Position numbers and translations under genes: made by a program
NCBI RefSeq assembly: GCF_008065375.1
Contig: NZ_VJYI01000012.1
Location: 1-64,000, forward strand
Source of the DNA: Nonomuraea sp. SYSU D8015
Lineage (GTDB): Bacteria; Actinomycetota; Actinomycetes; Streptosporangiales; Streptosporangiaceae
Reading direction: 5' to 3'
DNA length: 64,000 bases
Notes under the pieces: generated by a model
What the model was told of the DNA's origin: nothing
Databases searched by the model: none
Seen by the model: only the letters and a program-made list of their open reading frames with translations
In this document: positions 45,027-52,874 of the stretch, piece after piece
Numbering within the stretch: the first letter of the stretch is position 1
How the letters are laid out: every line of letters begins with the position of its first letter

Positions 45027-46403
45027 TCAGTGGCCGGTGATGAGGTCGGCGAAGCGGGCCAGGGCCGAGGTGCGGGGCATGGAGCGCTCGCGGTGGTCGG
45101 CCACCCTGTACAGCCGGTACATCGCGTGCACGCCCAGCCAGCGCAGGGGCTCGGGCTCCCAGCGGCGGACCTTGCGGCCCACCCACGGCAGCGTCGTCAG
45201 GTCGGTCTGCTCGCCGAGGATCAGGTCGCGGAGCGTGCGACCGGCCAGGTTCGTCGTGGTGACGCCGTGGCCCGTGTAGCCGCCGGCCCAGCCGAGTCCC
45301 GTCGCGGGGTCCAGGTGCACGGTCGAGCACCAGTCGCGGGGCACCCCGAGCACGCCCGACCAGGCGTGCGCGACCGACGTCGAGCGGGCGGCCGGGAAGA
45401 ACTCGGTCAGCAGGCCCCACAGCGCCTCGACCGTCCACTCGTGGGTGTGGCCGCGGGCGTCGATGCGGGAGCCGTACAGGTAGGGGCGGCCGCGGCCGCC
45501 GAAGGCGATGCGGTCGTCGGCGGTGCGCTGGGCGTACATGTAGTAGTGCGCCATGTCGCCGAGCAACTCGGCGCCGCGCCAGCCGACCTCGTCCCAGAAC
45601 GACGGCGGGAGGGGCTCGGTGACGATCATGGAGCTGTTCATGGGGAGCCACTGACGGCGCAGGCCGGGCAGGCGCGCGGTGAAGCCCTCCGTGGCACGGA
45701 TCACGTGCCCGGCCGTCACGGTGCCGTACGGCGTGACCGCGCGGCCCGGGGCGATCTCCGTGACCGGGGTGCGCTCGTAGATGGGCACGCCGAGGTCGCG
45801 GACGACCCCGGCCAGGCCCTGGGCCAGCTTGGCGGGCTGGATGCGGGCGCAGTGCGGGCTCCAGGAGGCGGCGAGGGCCCCGGCCACCCGTACGTGCTCC
45901 GCCGGGTCCACCAGCCGCAGGTCCTCCTCCCCGATGCCCCACGCGCGGGCCGCCGACACCGTCTCGCGCAGCCGGGCGGCCTGGGCGGGGGTGCGGGCCA
46001 CGTTCACGACGCCGCCCTTGACGAGGTCGCAGTCGATGCCCTCCTTCTCGCAGACCGCGATGACCTCGTCGATCGAGGCGTACATCTCGCGCTGCAGCCG
46101 CCGCGCGTCCTCGCCGTACCGCTCGTGGGAGCCGGCCAGGTCGCCGGTCAGCCAGCCGCCGTTGCGGCCGGAGGCGCCGAATCCGGCGAACTCCTGCTCC
46201 AGCAGTACGACGCGCAGGGACGGGCGGGCGCGCTTCAGGTAGTACGCGGTCCACAGGCCCGTGTAGCCGGCGCCGACCACGGCCACGTCGGCCTCCAGGT
46301 CGCCGTCGAGCCTGGGGCCGGGGGCGGGCACGCCGGTTGACCGGTACCAGAAGGACACGTCGCCGTTGACGAACTCCGACGACAAGGGAACACGCACGCT
46401 CAT
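45027..46403 (-). CDS. FAD-dependent amino acid/amine oxidoreductase (DAO family)
   Basis: 458 residues. N-terminal Rossmann motif ADVAVVGAGYTGLWTAYYLKR (~38), with ASGRNGGWLTG nearby, and the C-terminal GLGWAGGYTGHGVTTTNLAGRTLRDLILG, the usual FAD-closing segment of the DadA/gamma-glutamylputrescine oxidase group. It probably oxidises a secondary amine or amino acid. ATG 46403 has AGGA eight bases upstream. With the amidohydrolase downstream on the same strand, an amide/amine utilisation unit is possible. Confidence 0.87.
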   Translation of the reverse strand: MSVRVPLSSEFVNGDVSFWYRSTGVPAPGPRLDGDLEADVAVVGAGYTGLWTAYYLKRARPSLRVVLLEQEFAGFGASGRNGGWLTGDLAGSHERYGEDARRLQREMYASIDEVIAVCEKEGIDCDLVKGGVVNVARTPAQAARLRETVSAARAWGIGEEDLRLVDPAEHVRVAGALAASWSPHCARIQPAKLAQGLAGVVRDLGVPIYERTPVTEIAPGRAVTPYGTVTAGHVIRATEGFTARLPGLRRQWLPMNSSMIVTEPLPPSFWDEVGWRGAELLGDMAHYYMYAQRTADDRIAFGGRGRPYLYGSRIDARGHTHEWTVEALWGLLTEFFPAARSTSVAHAWSGVLGVPRDWCSTVHLDPATGLGWAGGYTGHGVTTTNLAGRTLRDLILGEQTDLTTLPWVGRKVRRWEPEPLRWLGVHAMYRLYRVADHRERSMPRTSALARFADLITGH

Positions 46404-46417
46404 GCCCCCGTATCCTG

Positions 46418-46591
46418 CTATATCCGGACCTCTAGACGGACACTGCGGCGCATCTAACGACGAATTTCGTGATGGATCCTCAACGGAGCCTCGGTGCTCG
46501 GCCCGGGACGTACGGAGCGCGCGGAGAAGACGGCCATCCTCGGGCAGGATCCGGATATATAGGTTCATTCCGCGATGAAACACGTCGTTAG
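46418..46591. promoter_or_regulatory. two interleaved inverted-repeat pairs in a divergent promoter
   Basis: CTATATCCGG (46418-46427) is inverted as CCGGATATATAG (46551-46562). CTAACGACG (46454-46462) is inverted as CGTCGTTAG (46583-46591). The order is A-B-A'-B', so it is not one large hairpin. The gap separates the FAD oxidoreductase from the ACT-GNAT gene; these could be shared operators on each promoter. Confidence 0.35.
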
Positions 46592-46626
46592 CGGAGGCGT
46601 AACAGCGCCCGGGCATGCTCATACCC

Positions 46627-47649
46627 ATGGGATTCCTGCGCATCCGCACCACGGTGGACGAACGGCCCGGGCGGCTGGCCTCCCTCGCCTCGGCCCTGGC
46701 CGACAGGGGCGGCAACATCCTCGGCCTCAGCGTTCAGTCCGACACCGACGGAACCGTCGACGAGTTCGTCGCCGACATCCCCGCCAACCCCGAGACCGTG
46801 CGGGAGGCCCTGGAGGCAGCCGGCGGCCGCCGGGTCCAGGTGGTGCCTGCCACCGCCCACGAGCTGACCGACGAGCCCACCAGGGCGCTGCTGCTGGCCT
46901 CCAGACTGCGCTCGATGCCGTGGCGGCTGCCCGAGCTGCTGGCCGAGCTGCTGCGCGCGGACGACGCCCGGTGGATCTATGGTGAAGCGGTGAGTGATCT
47001 ACCCGACCCGACCCAGCTCGTCGTGCCCGTCGCCGCCCGCCGAGCGGTGCGCCTGCGCCGCGCCGACCTGCCCTTCACGCTGACCGAGGCGGCCAGGGCC
47101 GCCGCCTTCGCCCGGCTCGCCCAGCCGGCGGCCGAGCAGAACGGCACGGAGCGCGCCGTCAAGTTCGCCGACGGCGCGGAGGTCACGGTCCGCCCGCTCA
47201 CCTCGATCTACCGCGAGGCCGTGCGCGACCTGCACGACAGGTGCTCGCCGGAGTCGCGCAGGTTCCGCTACTTCACCTCGATGCCCACGCTGCCGGCCCG
47301 CATGTTCGACCGGCTCTGCGACAGGAGCCGGGGATATTCGCTGGTCGCGGGGCACGACGGCCAGGTCGTGGCGATGGCCAACCTGCTGTTCACGCCCGAT
47401 CCCGGCATCGCCGAGATGGCCTTCCTCGTCGAGGACCGCTGGCAGGGGCGCGGTCTGGGCACGGCGCTGGCCAGGATGCTCGTGCGGGCGGCCCGCGATC
47501 TCGGGTACGCCGAGGTCAGGGCCACCATGTTGTCCGACAACGCCAGGATGCGCAGGCTGCTCATCTCCCTCGGCGCAACGCTCGGCTACACCGAGGACCC
47601 CGGCGTGATCGAGGCGAGGCTGCCCGTGGGCGCGCTGGCCTCCGCCTGA
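46627..47649 (+). CDS. ACT-domain GNAT acetyltransferase (amino acid-sensing Pat-like)
   Basis: 340 residues. An ACT domain at the start (FLRIRTTVDERPGRLASLASALADRGGNILGLSVQ, with EFVADIP) is joined to a C-terminal GNAT domain (acetyl-CoA loop EDRWQGRGLGTALARMLV at ~270). This fusion matches the actinobacterial protein lysine acetyltransferases whose ACT domain binds amino acids and that modify acetyl-CoA synthetase. ATG 46627 was chosen; ATG 46615 is four codons earlier. Neither has a clear SD. Confidence 0.82.
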   Translation: MGFLRIRTTVDERPGRLASLASALADRGGNILGLSVQSDTDGTVDEFVADIPANPETVREALEAAGGRRVQVVPATAHELTDEPTRALLLASRLRSMPWRLPELLAELLRADDARWIYGEAVSDLPDPTQLVVPVAARRAVRLRRADLPFTLTEAARAAAFARLAQPAAEQNGTERAVKFADGAEVTVRPLTSIYREAVRDLHDRCSPESRRFRYFTSMPTLPARMFDRLCDRSRGYSLVAGHDGQVVAMANLLFTPDPGIAEMAFLVEDRWQGRGLGTALARMLVRAARDLGYAEVRATMLSDNARMRRLLISLGATLGYTEDPGVIEARLPVGALASA

Positions 47650-47712
47650 GAACGGGGCTTCTGCCTCCGAACGGAGGCGTCCGCCTGAGAGGGCCGGCCT
47701 CCGATCGAGGGC

Positions 47713-48327
47713 TCAGCCGACGCCTTCGTCGTCGTCGTCGCGCCGTTCCCCGGGCTTTTCTTCGGGCTTCTCCTCCGGCCGCTGGATGCCCAGGTGGCGC
47801 TCGATGCGCTCGAGGCTCTCCTCGATCCGCGTGAGCCGCTCGCCCAGCGTGGACCCGCCGGCGAAGAACATCGTGCTCGGGCGCTCCTTGGAGCCGTGGC
47901 CGATCCGGTCGAGCAGGCGCTGCCGTACGTCGGCCAGGTCCGCGCCGGCGTCCGCGAGCGCCTGGGCGGCCAGCCCGTCGCCCTCCCTGATCAGCCCGAG
48001 CAGGATGTGCTCGGTGCCGATGTAGTTCTGGCGCAGCTGGAGCGCCTCGCGCAGCGACAGCTCCAGCACCTTCTTGGCCCGGGTCGTGAACGGGATGTGC
48101 CCGGCCGGGGGGCTGGCGCCGTGGCGGGTCTCGCGCTCGACGAAGGCGCGTACGTGCTCCAGCTCCACGCCGCAGCTGTCGAGCACCAGGGCTGCCAGCC
48201 CTTCGCCCTCGTGGATGAGGCCGAGCAGGATGTGTTCCGTGCCGATGTAGCCGTGGTTCATCATCCGCGCCTCCTCCTGGGCGAGGACGACGACCCTGCG
48301 CGCGCGGTCGGTGAAGCGTTCGAACAC
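47713..48327 (-). CDS. standalone Clp N-terminal (ClpN) domain protein
   Basis: 204 residues. Two Clp N repeats (FTDRARRVVVLAQEEARMMNHGYIGTEHILLGLIHEG and FTTRAKKVLELSLREALQLRQNYIGTEHILLGLI) as in the N-domain of ClpC, but no ATPase modules follow. The C-terminus is a charged tail with EEKPEEKPGERRDDDD. It may act as a substrate adaptor or decoy for ClpC. GTG 48327 has GGAGG six bases upstream. It is convergent with the ACT-GNAT gene. Confidence 0.88.
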   Translation of the reverse strand: MFERFTDRARRVVVLAQEEARMMNHGYIGTEHILLGLIHEGEGLAALVLDSCGVELEHVRAFVERETRHGASPPAGHIPFTTRAKKVLELSLREALQLRQNYIGTEHILLGLIREGDGLAAQALADAGADLADVRQRLLDRIGHGSKERPSTMFFAGGSTLGERLTRIEESLERIERHLGIQRPEEKPEEKPGERRDDDDEGVG

Positions 48328-48400
48328 CGGAGGCCTCCGTTCGGCTGGGGCTGCCTCCACTATGCGCTAGAAACCCGGCCATGTGGGGTATTTGACCTGT

Positions 48401-49165
48401 GTGGATCTTGACGAGGTGGCCGACCGCCTCTATGCGCTCCCGCCGCCGGAATTCACCGCCGCGCGCGAGGCCGAGGCCCGCGCGGCCAAGGAGGCGGGCG
48501 ACGTACCGCTCGCCCGCGACATCGCGAAACTCCGCAAGCCCACGGTGTCGGCCTGGGCCGTGAACAGGCTCGTCCGCGAGCACCCGGACGACCTGGCCGA
48601 GCTGCTCGACCTGGGGGAGCGGCTGCGCGCGGCCTGGCAGGAGCAGGACGCCGACACACTGGCCGAGCTGACCCAGCGCCGCGGTGCGGTCACCGGCAAG
48701 CTGGGCAGGCTCATCAGGCAGTCGGGCGACCTGTCCACCGCGGCGGTCACCGAGGCCGGCCAGACCCTGGAGGCGGCCGTCGTCGACGCCGACGCGGCCG
48801 AGCAGGTGCGCCGCGGCCACCTGTCCAAGCCACTCAGCTATACCGGCTTCGCGCCCGCCCCGATCCTCCGCGAGCGGCCCGCCAGGAGGAAGAAGCCCTC
48901 GCCGGAGGACGAGGCGGCCAAGGCCAGGGAGCGCGAGGAGGCCGAGGCCAGGAGGGCCGCGGAGCGCGCGGAGGCGGAGGCCGCGCACCGGGAGTGGCGC
49001 GAGGCGCTGGAGGCGGCGCAGAAGGAGTACGACCAGCGTGCCGAGCGGGTCTCCGGCCTGGAGCGGAAGCTGGCCAAGGCCCGCAGGAAGCTCGACGACG
49101 CCAGGAACCGGCTGGAGGTGGCGCGGCGCGAGGAGCGCCATGCCCGGCAGCGGCTGGATCAATGA
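48401..49165 (+). CDS. conserved coiled-coil protein
   Basis: 254 residues. The N-terminal region (DLDEVADRLYALPPPEFTAAREAEARAAKEAGDVPLARDIAKLRKPTVSAWAVNRLVRE) resembles a hypothetical actinobacterial family. The last ~110 residues are an Arg/Glu/Ala coiled coil (EAEARRAAERAEAEAAHREWREALEAAQ...). Function unknown. GTG 48401 was taken as start. It is divergent from the ClpN gene across 73 bp. Confidence 0.72.
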   Translation: MDLDEVADRLYALPPPEFTAAREAEARAAKEAGDVPLARDIAKLRKPTVSAWAVNRLVREHPDDLAELLDLGERLRAAWQEQDADTLAELTQRRGAVTGKLGRLIRQSGDLSTAAVTEAGQTLEAAVVDADAAEQVRRGHLSKPLSYTGFAPAPILRERPARRKKPSPEDEAAKAREREEAEARRAAERAEAEAAHREWREALEAAQKEYDQRAERVSGLERKLAKARRKLDDARNRLEVARREERHARQRLDQ

Positions 49166-49173
49166 GCTATGGT

Positions 49174-49192
49174 GTACGAAACGGTTTCGTAC
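49174..49192. promoter_or_regulatory. palindromic operator of the SDR-TetR operon
   Basis: GTACGAAAC-G-GTTTCGTAC, a perfect 9-base inverted repeat around one base, lies 19 bp before the SDR start and just after a TATGGT that could be the -10. TetR-family regulators bind dyads of this size and usually control the adjacent operon, and a TetR gene follows the SDR. Autoregulation is inferred. Confidence 0.75.
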
Positions 49193-49210
49193 GCCGTCCT
49201 TGGAGTGGTG

Positions 49211-50077
49211 ATGACCTGGACCCCCGCCTCCATCCCCGACCTGACCGGCAAGACCGCCGTCGTGACCGGCGCCAACAGCGGCATCGGCCTGCCCACGGCG
49301 CTCGAACTGACCCGGCACGGCGCCCGCGTCGTGGTGGCCGCGCGCTCGCCCGAGAAGGGCCGCGCCGCGGTCGCGCAGATAGCGGGGGAGGTGCCCGGGG
49401 CGCAGGTCGAGTACGGCCGCCTCGACCTGGCGGATCTGGCCTCGGTCAGGGAGTTCGCCGCGGGCGTCGACACGGTGGACCTGCTGATCAACAACGCGGG
49501 CGTGCTCTCGGGCTCCAGGCAGGAGACCAAGGACGGCTTCGAGCTGCAGTTCGGCACCAACCACCTGGGGCACTTCGCCCTCACCGGGCTCCTGCTGCCG
49601 AAGCTGCTGGCCCGCCCCGGCGCGCGCGTGGTGACCGTCTCCAGCGACGCGCACGCCGCAGGCAGAATCGACTTCGACGACCTGGGGCTGGAGCGCAAGT
49701 ACAGTCTCTTCGGCGCGTACGGGCGCTCCAAGCTGGCCAACCTGCTCTTCATGTACGAGCTGAAGCGGCGCGCCGAGCAGGCCGGAGCCGACCTCGTCTC
49801 CGTCGCCACCCACCCCGGCGTCACCGCCACGAACATCGTCAAGCTCGGCCCCTTCCAGTTCCTCATGGGGATCTTCATGAAGTCGGCCTCGGCCGGCGCG
49901 GTGCCCTCGCTGTACGCCGCCACCTCGCCCGACATCCGTGGCGGCGAGTTCATCGGCCCCAGGCTCAAGCGCCTCACGCCGTCGCGGACGGCCAGGTCGG
50001 AGGAGGTGGCCAGGCGGCTGTGGGAGGTGTCCACCGAGCTGACGGGCGTACGATTCGAAGAGATCGCCTACAGCTAG
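49211..50077 (+). CDS. short-chain dehydrogenase/reductase
   Basis: 288 residues. Classical Rossmann motif TGANSGIGLPTA (~18) and LLINNAGVLSG; the YGRSK sequence (~177) supplies the Tyr-x3-Lys active pair, with Ser in VVTVSSDAH. It resembles retinol-dehydrogenase-like SDRs; the substrate is unknown. ATG 49211 has GGAG six bases upstream. It is followed after 12 bp by its TetR. Confidence 0.9.
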   Translation: MTWTPASIPDLTGKTAVVTGANSGIGLPTALELTRHGARVVVAARSPEKGRAAVAQIAGEVPGAQVEYGRLDLADLASVREFAAGVDTVDLLINNAGVLSGSRQETKDGFELQFGTNHLGHFALTGLLLPKLLARPGARVVTVSSDAHAAGRIDFDDLGLERKYSLFGAYGRSKLANLLFMYELKRRAEQAGADLVSVATHPGVTATNIVKLGPFQFLMGIFMKSASAGAVPSLYAATSPDIRGGEFIGPRLKRLTPSRTARSEEVARRLWEVSTELTGVRFEEIAYS

Positions 50078-50089
50078 AAGGACGTGTAC

Positions 50090-50665
50090 GTGGCTTCACT
50101 CGACCCCGAGCGTGAAAGGGCCATTCTCGACGCCACGATGGAGCTGCTGTCAGAGGTCGGCTACGACCGCATGTCGGTCGATCAGATCGCCAAGCGCGCC
50201 AGGGCCAGCAAGGCCACCATCTACCGGCGCTGGGCGGGCAAGCCCGAGCTGGTGGTCGACGTCATCTGCCGGCGCTTCGACATGGACGCGCCGACGGGGC
50301 GGGACACCGGGACGCTCCGCGGTGATCTGGCCGCCATCTTCCGCGGCCTGTGCGAGGCCGTGGAGCGCAAGCACACGCTGATCATCGGGCTCTCCTCGAC
50401 GCTGGTGTCCCACCAGGAGCTGGCGCGCACGCTGCGCGCGCACATGCCGACGAAGGACCTCGGCGACGTCAAGGCGCTGATCGAGCGGGCGGTGGAGCGG
50501 GGGGAGCTGGCCCGCCCGGTCGATCCCGCGCGGCTGTTCGCGGTGGCGGAGGCGCTGGTGTGGCACCGCATGATCTTCAGCGGGCCGCCGTTCGACGAGG
50601 CGTTCGTCGCGGAGTCGGTCGACGGCGTCCTGGCGCCAGTGGTGCACGCCTGGTCCGGGGGCTAG
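50090..50665 (+). CDS. TetR/AcrR family regulator
   Basis: 191 residues. N-terminal HTH: ERAILDATMELLSEVGYDRMSVDQIAKRARASKATIYRRWAGKPELV, followed by an all-helical ligand domain. It probably binds the palindrome before the SDR. GTG 50090 has GAAGGA seven bases upstream; GTG 50084 is too close. The stop overlaps the convergent methyltransferase stop by the 3 bases CTA. Confidence 0.92.
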   Translation: MASLDPERERAILDATMELLSEVGYDRMSVDQIAKRARASKATIYRRWAGKPELVVDVICRRFDMDAPTGRDTGTLRGDLAAIFRGLCEAVERKHTLIIGLSSTLVSHQELARTLRAHMPTKDLGDVKALIERAVERGELARPVDPARLFAVAEALVWHRMIFSGPPFDEAFVAESVDGVLAPVVHAWSGG

Positions 50666-51405
50666 GCTCCGCGGGTGGCGTGGGCCAGGTAGGCGCACAC
50701 CGGGAAGCCCTCGCGGGCGTACGGGGCCGCCAGCCGCGTGTAGTGGCACCTGATCCGCTCGACGGTCTCCGGCGGTTGCCTGGAGATCACCCCGAACCGC
50801 GGCCCGCGCTCCCGAACGATGCTCGCCCACCAGACGTCGAGATCCACCCGGTGCCGCCACCGCACGGTCTCCACGGCCGGCCCTTCGAACCCCGCCCTCG
50901 CCAGCAGGGCGGTGAAGCGGTCAGGCGTGTCGTCGCCGGTGAAGGGACGGGGCGGCGGCTCGTACGTCACCCCGGCCGCCTCGATGGCGTCGGCGAAGAC
51001 GCTCGTGGCGGTCATCTCGCCGGTCTTCCACCAGCTCAGGGCCAGCGCCCCGCCCGGGCGCAGCACCCGGCGCAGCTCCTTGAGCGACTCGGCGGTGTCG
51101 GGCACGTGATTGATCACGAAATTTCCGGCCACCGCATCGAATGCCTCGTCCGCGAACGGCAGATCGGGGAGCGCGGCCTTCCGGATCGTCGCGTAGGGAT
51201 GACGCCGCGCGGCCAGCTCGACCATGGCCGGATCGGGGTCCACCGCGGTGACCTCGGCGCCCAGGGCGAGCGCCGCCGCTGTCACGACGCCGGTGCCGCA
51301 GCCGACGTCGAGCAGGCGGGCGCCGTGTGCCCGCGCCAGCAGCGGGCCGACGGTGTGGGAGCTGAGCTGGGCGAAGCCGCGGTCGTACGCTTCTGCGTCG
51401 GTCAC
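50662..51405 (-). CDS. class I SAM-dependent methyltransferase
   Basis: 247 residues. UbiE-like: motif I LLDVGCGTGVVTAAAL (~29), VDPDPAMVELAA (~54), AVAGNFVINHV (~92), LRRVLRPGGALALSWW (~113). The substrate is unknown. GTG 51405 lies in the palindrome GGTCACGTGACC (51400-51411); a longer start at 51438 is possible. It is divergent from the deaminase and convergent with tetR. Confidence 0.85.
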   Translation of the reverse strand: MTDAEAYDRGFAQLSSHTVGPLLARAHGARLLDVGCGTGVVTAAALALGAEVTAVDPDPAMVELAARRHPYATIRKAALPDLPFADEAFDAVAGNFVINHVPDTAESLKELRRVLRPGGALALSWWKTGEMTATSVFADAIEAAGVTYEPPPRPFTGDDTPDRFTALLARAGFEGPAVETVRWRHRVDLDVWWASIVRERGPRFGVISRQPPETVERIRCHYTRLAAPYAREGFPVCAYLAHATRGA

Positions 51406-51433
51406 GTGACCTAGCGTAACGCACCCGGAGAAC

Positions 51434-51451
51434 CTCACATTCTTATGTGAG
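51434..51451. promoter_or_regulatory. palindrome between methyltransferase and deaminase genes
   Basis: CTCACAT-TCTT-ATGTGAG, a perfect 7-base inverted repeat with a 4-base centre, sits midway in the ~100-bp divergent gap. It is AT-rich against the GC background, which suits an operator controlling both genes. Confidence 0.5.
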
Positions 51452-51504
51452 ATTCAAGGCGAAACCCTGTTTAAGGCAGAAATATCGGACCTATGGTCGT
51501 GGCC

Positions 51505-52530
51505 ATGACCATCGACGCCTTCATCGACGCGCTGCCCAAGGTCGAGCTCCACGTCCACCTGGTCGGCTCGGCCTCGGTCCCCACCGTGCTGGAACTGGCG
51601 CGCCGCCACCCCGGCAGCGAGGTCCCCTCGACGGAGGAGGAACTGCGCCGCTTCTACACCTTCCGCGACTTCCCGCACTTCGCCCAGGTGTACCGGGCGG
51701 TCAACCAGCTGGTGCGCGAGCCGGAGGATGTGGCCACCCTCGTCCTCGGCCTGGCCCGCGACCTCGCGCCGCAGGGCGCCCGGTACGCGGAGCTGCAGGT
51801 CACGCCGTACGCGCACCACGTCGTCGGCATGCCCATGCGCGAGGTCACCGAGGCGCTCGACCTGGCCGCCCGCCGCTCGCTGACCGACCACGGGGTGGAG
51901 ATGGCGTACATCTTCGACATCCCCGGCGAGTACGGCGAGGAGGCCGCGAAGATCACCGTTGAGCACGCCCTCCAGGAACCTCCCGCCGCACTGGTAGGTT
52001 TCGGCATCGGAGGCATCGAACAGGAACGTCCGAAATATCGCGACGCCTACCGTTCCGCGTTCTCCGCCGCCCGCGCCGCCGGCCTGCACAGCGTCCCGCA
52101 CGGCGGCGAGATGAGCGGCCCCGAGACCATCTGGGAGGTCATCGAGGGCTACGGCGCCGAGCGCATCGGCCACGGCATCAACTGTCTCGCCGACCCCCGC
52201 CTGGTCGCCCACCTGCGCGACACCCAGCTGCCGCTGGACGTCTGCCCGACCTCCAACCTCCGCACCGGGCAGATCGCCCGCATCGAGGACCACCCGCTGC
52301 CGCGGATGCTGGAGGAGGGACTGTACGTGACGCTGAACAGCGACGACCCGCCGATGTTCGCCACGACGCTGGCGAACGAGTACCGCGTGGCGGCGGAGGC
52401 CTTCGGCCTTGGAAAGGCGGAACTCGCCCAGCTCGCCAAGAACGGGGTCCAGGCCTCGTACCTGGGCGAGGAGCGCAAACAGGCACTGCTGAAAGAGATC
52501 GACGATCTCGTCGATGCCGGCTCTTTCTGA
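51505..52530 (+). CDS. adenosine deaminase family protein
   Basis: 341 residues. KVELHVHLVGSAS (HxH metal site, ~12), HGGEMSGPETIWEVI (~200, His and catalytic Glu), RIGHGINCL (~226), and LNSDDPPMF (~287, conserved Asp pair) are all present, so it is probably active. The family includes adenosine deaminase and 6-aminodeoxyfutalosine deaminase of the futalosine menaquinone pathway; which is not decided here. ATG 51505 was chosen (ATG 51493 possible), with no strong SD. Confidence 0.87.
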   Translation: MTIDAFIDALPKVELHVHLVGSASVPTVLELARRHPGSEVPSTEEELRRFYTFRDFPHFAQVYRAVNQLVREPEDVATLVLGLARDLAPQGARYAELQVTPYAHHVVGMPMREVTEALDLAARRSLTDHGVEMAYIFDIPGEYGEEAAKITVEHALQEPPAALVGFGIGGIEQERPKYRDAYRSAFSAARAAGLHSVPHGGEMSGPETIWEVIEGYGAERIGHGINCLADPRLVAHLRDTQLPLDVCPTSNLRTGQIARIEDHPLPRMLEEGLYVTLNSDDPPMFATTLANEYRVAAEAFGLGKAELAQLAKNGVQASYLGEERKQALLKEIDDLVDAGSF

Positions 52531-52622
52531 CAGGGTGACGCCCCCGCTCCGGGCATGTCACCGTGGTATGTGATTGAACGCGAGGAGGCGGACGGCGCGT
52601 ACCACGTCGGTGGGAGGCCATG

Positions 52623-52874
52623 ATGGCGACACGAGAAGATGTCGTGATGGCCCTGCGCCGCGCCCAGGAGCTGTCTGACCAGTACTGGCACTGCCTGGAT
52701 CACCCGGTGAGCCGGCTGGCGAGCGGGAACACCTGGACCGGGCCGGCCGCCGACGCCTTCGCCGGCGAGCTGACCCGGCGCCGGTCGGAGGTCTGGCGAG
52801 GACTGCGGGACATCATCGACGAACTCCGCGACATGCTCGCGCGCATGCCGCCCGAGAACGGGGCGGCCCGATGA
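52623..52874 (+). CDS. WXG100-like small helical protein
   Basis: 83 residues. Helix-turn-helix hairpin with the W-x-G turn (TWTGPAADAFAGELTRRRSEVWRGLRDIIDEL), as in ESX/WXG100 substrates of type VII secretion. GGGAGG precedes; ATG 52623 is better spaced than 52620. The stop overlaps the next ATG (ATGA), so it is made with the 699-residue protein and is likely its partner. Confidence 0.72.
   Translation: MATREDVVMALRRAQELSDQYWHCLDHPVSRLASGNTWTGPAADAFAGELTRRRSEVWRGLRDIIDELRDMLARMPPENGAAR

Noticed and set aside
43083..46340. A 1085-residue plus-strand frame
   Set aside because: Antisense shadow of the amidohydrolase and FAD oxidoreductase, both with intact motifs; the frame has no domain.
51400..51411. 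GGTCACGTGACC palindrome as an operator
   Set aside because: It overlaps the likely start codon of the methyltransferase, and 12-bp GC-rich palindromes are frequent here; mentioned only with the gene.
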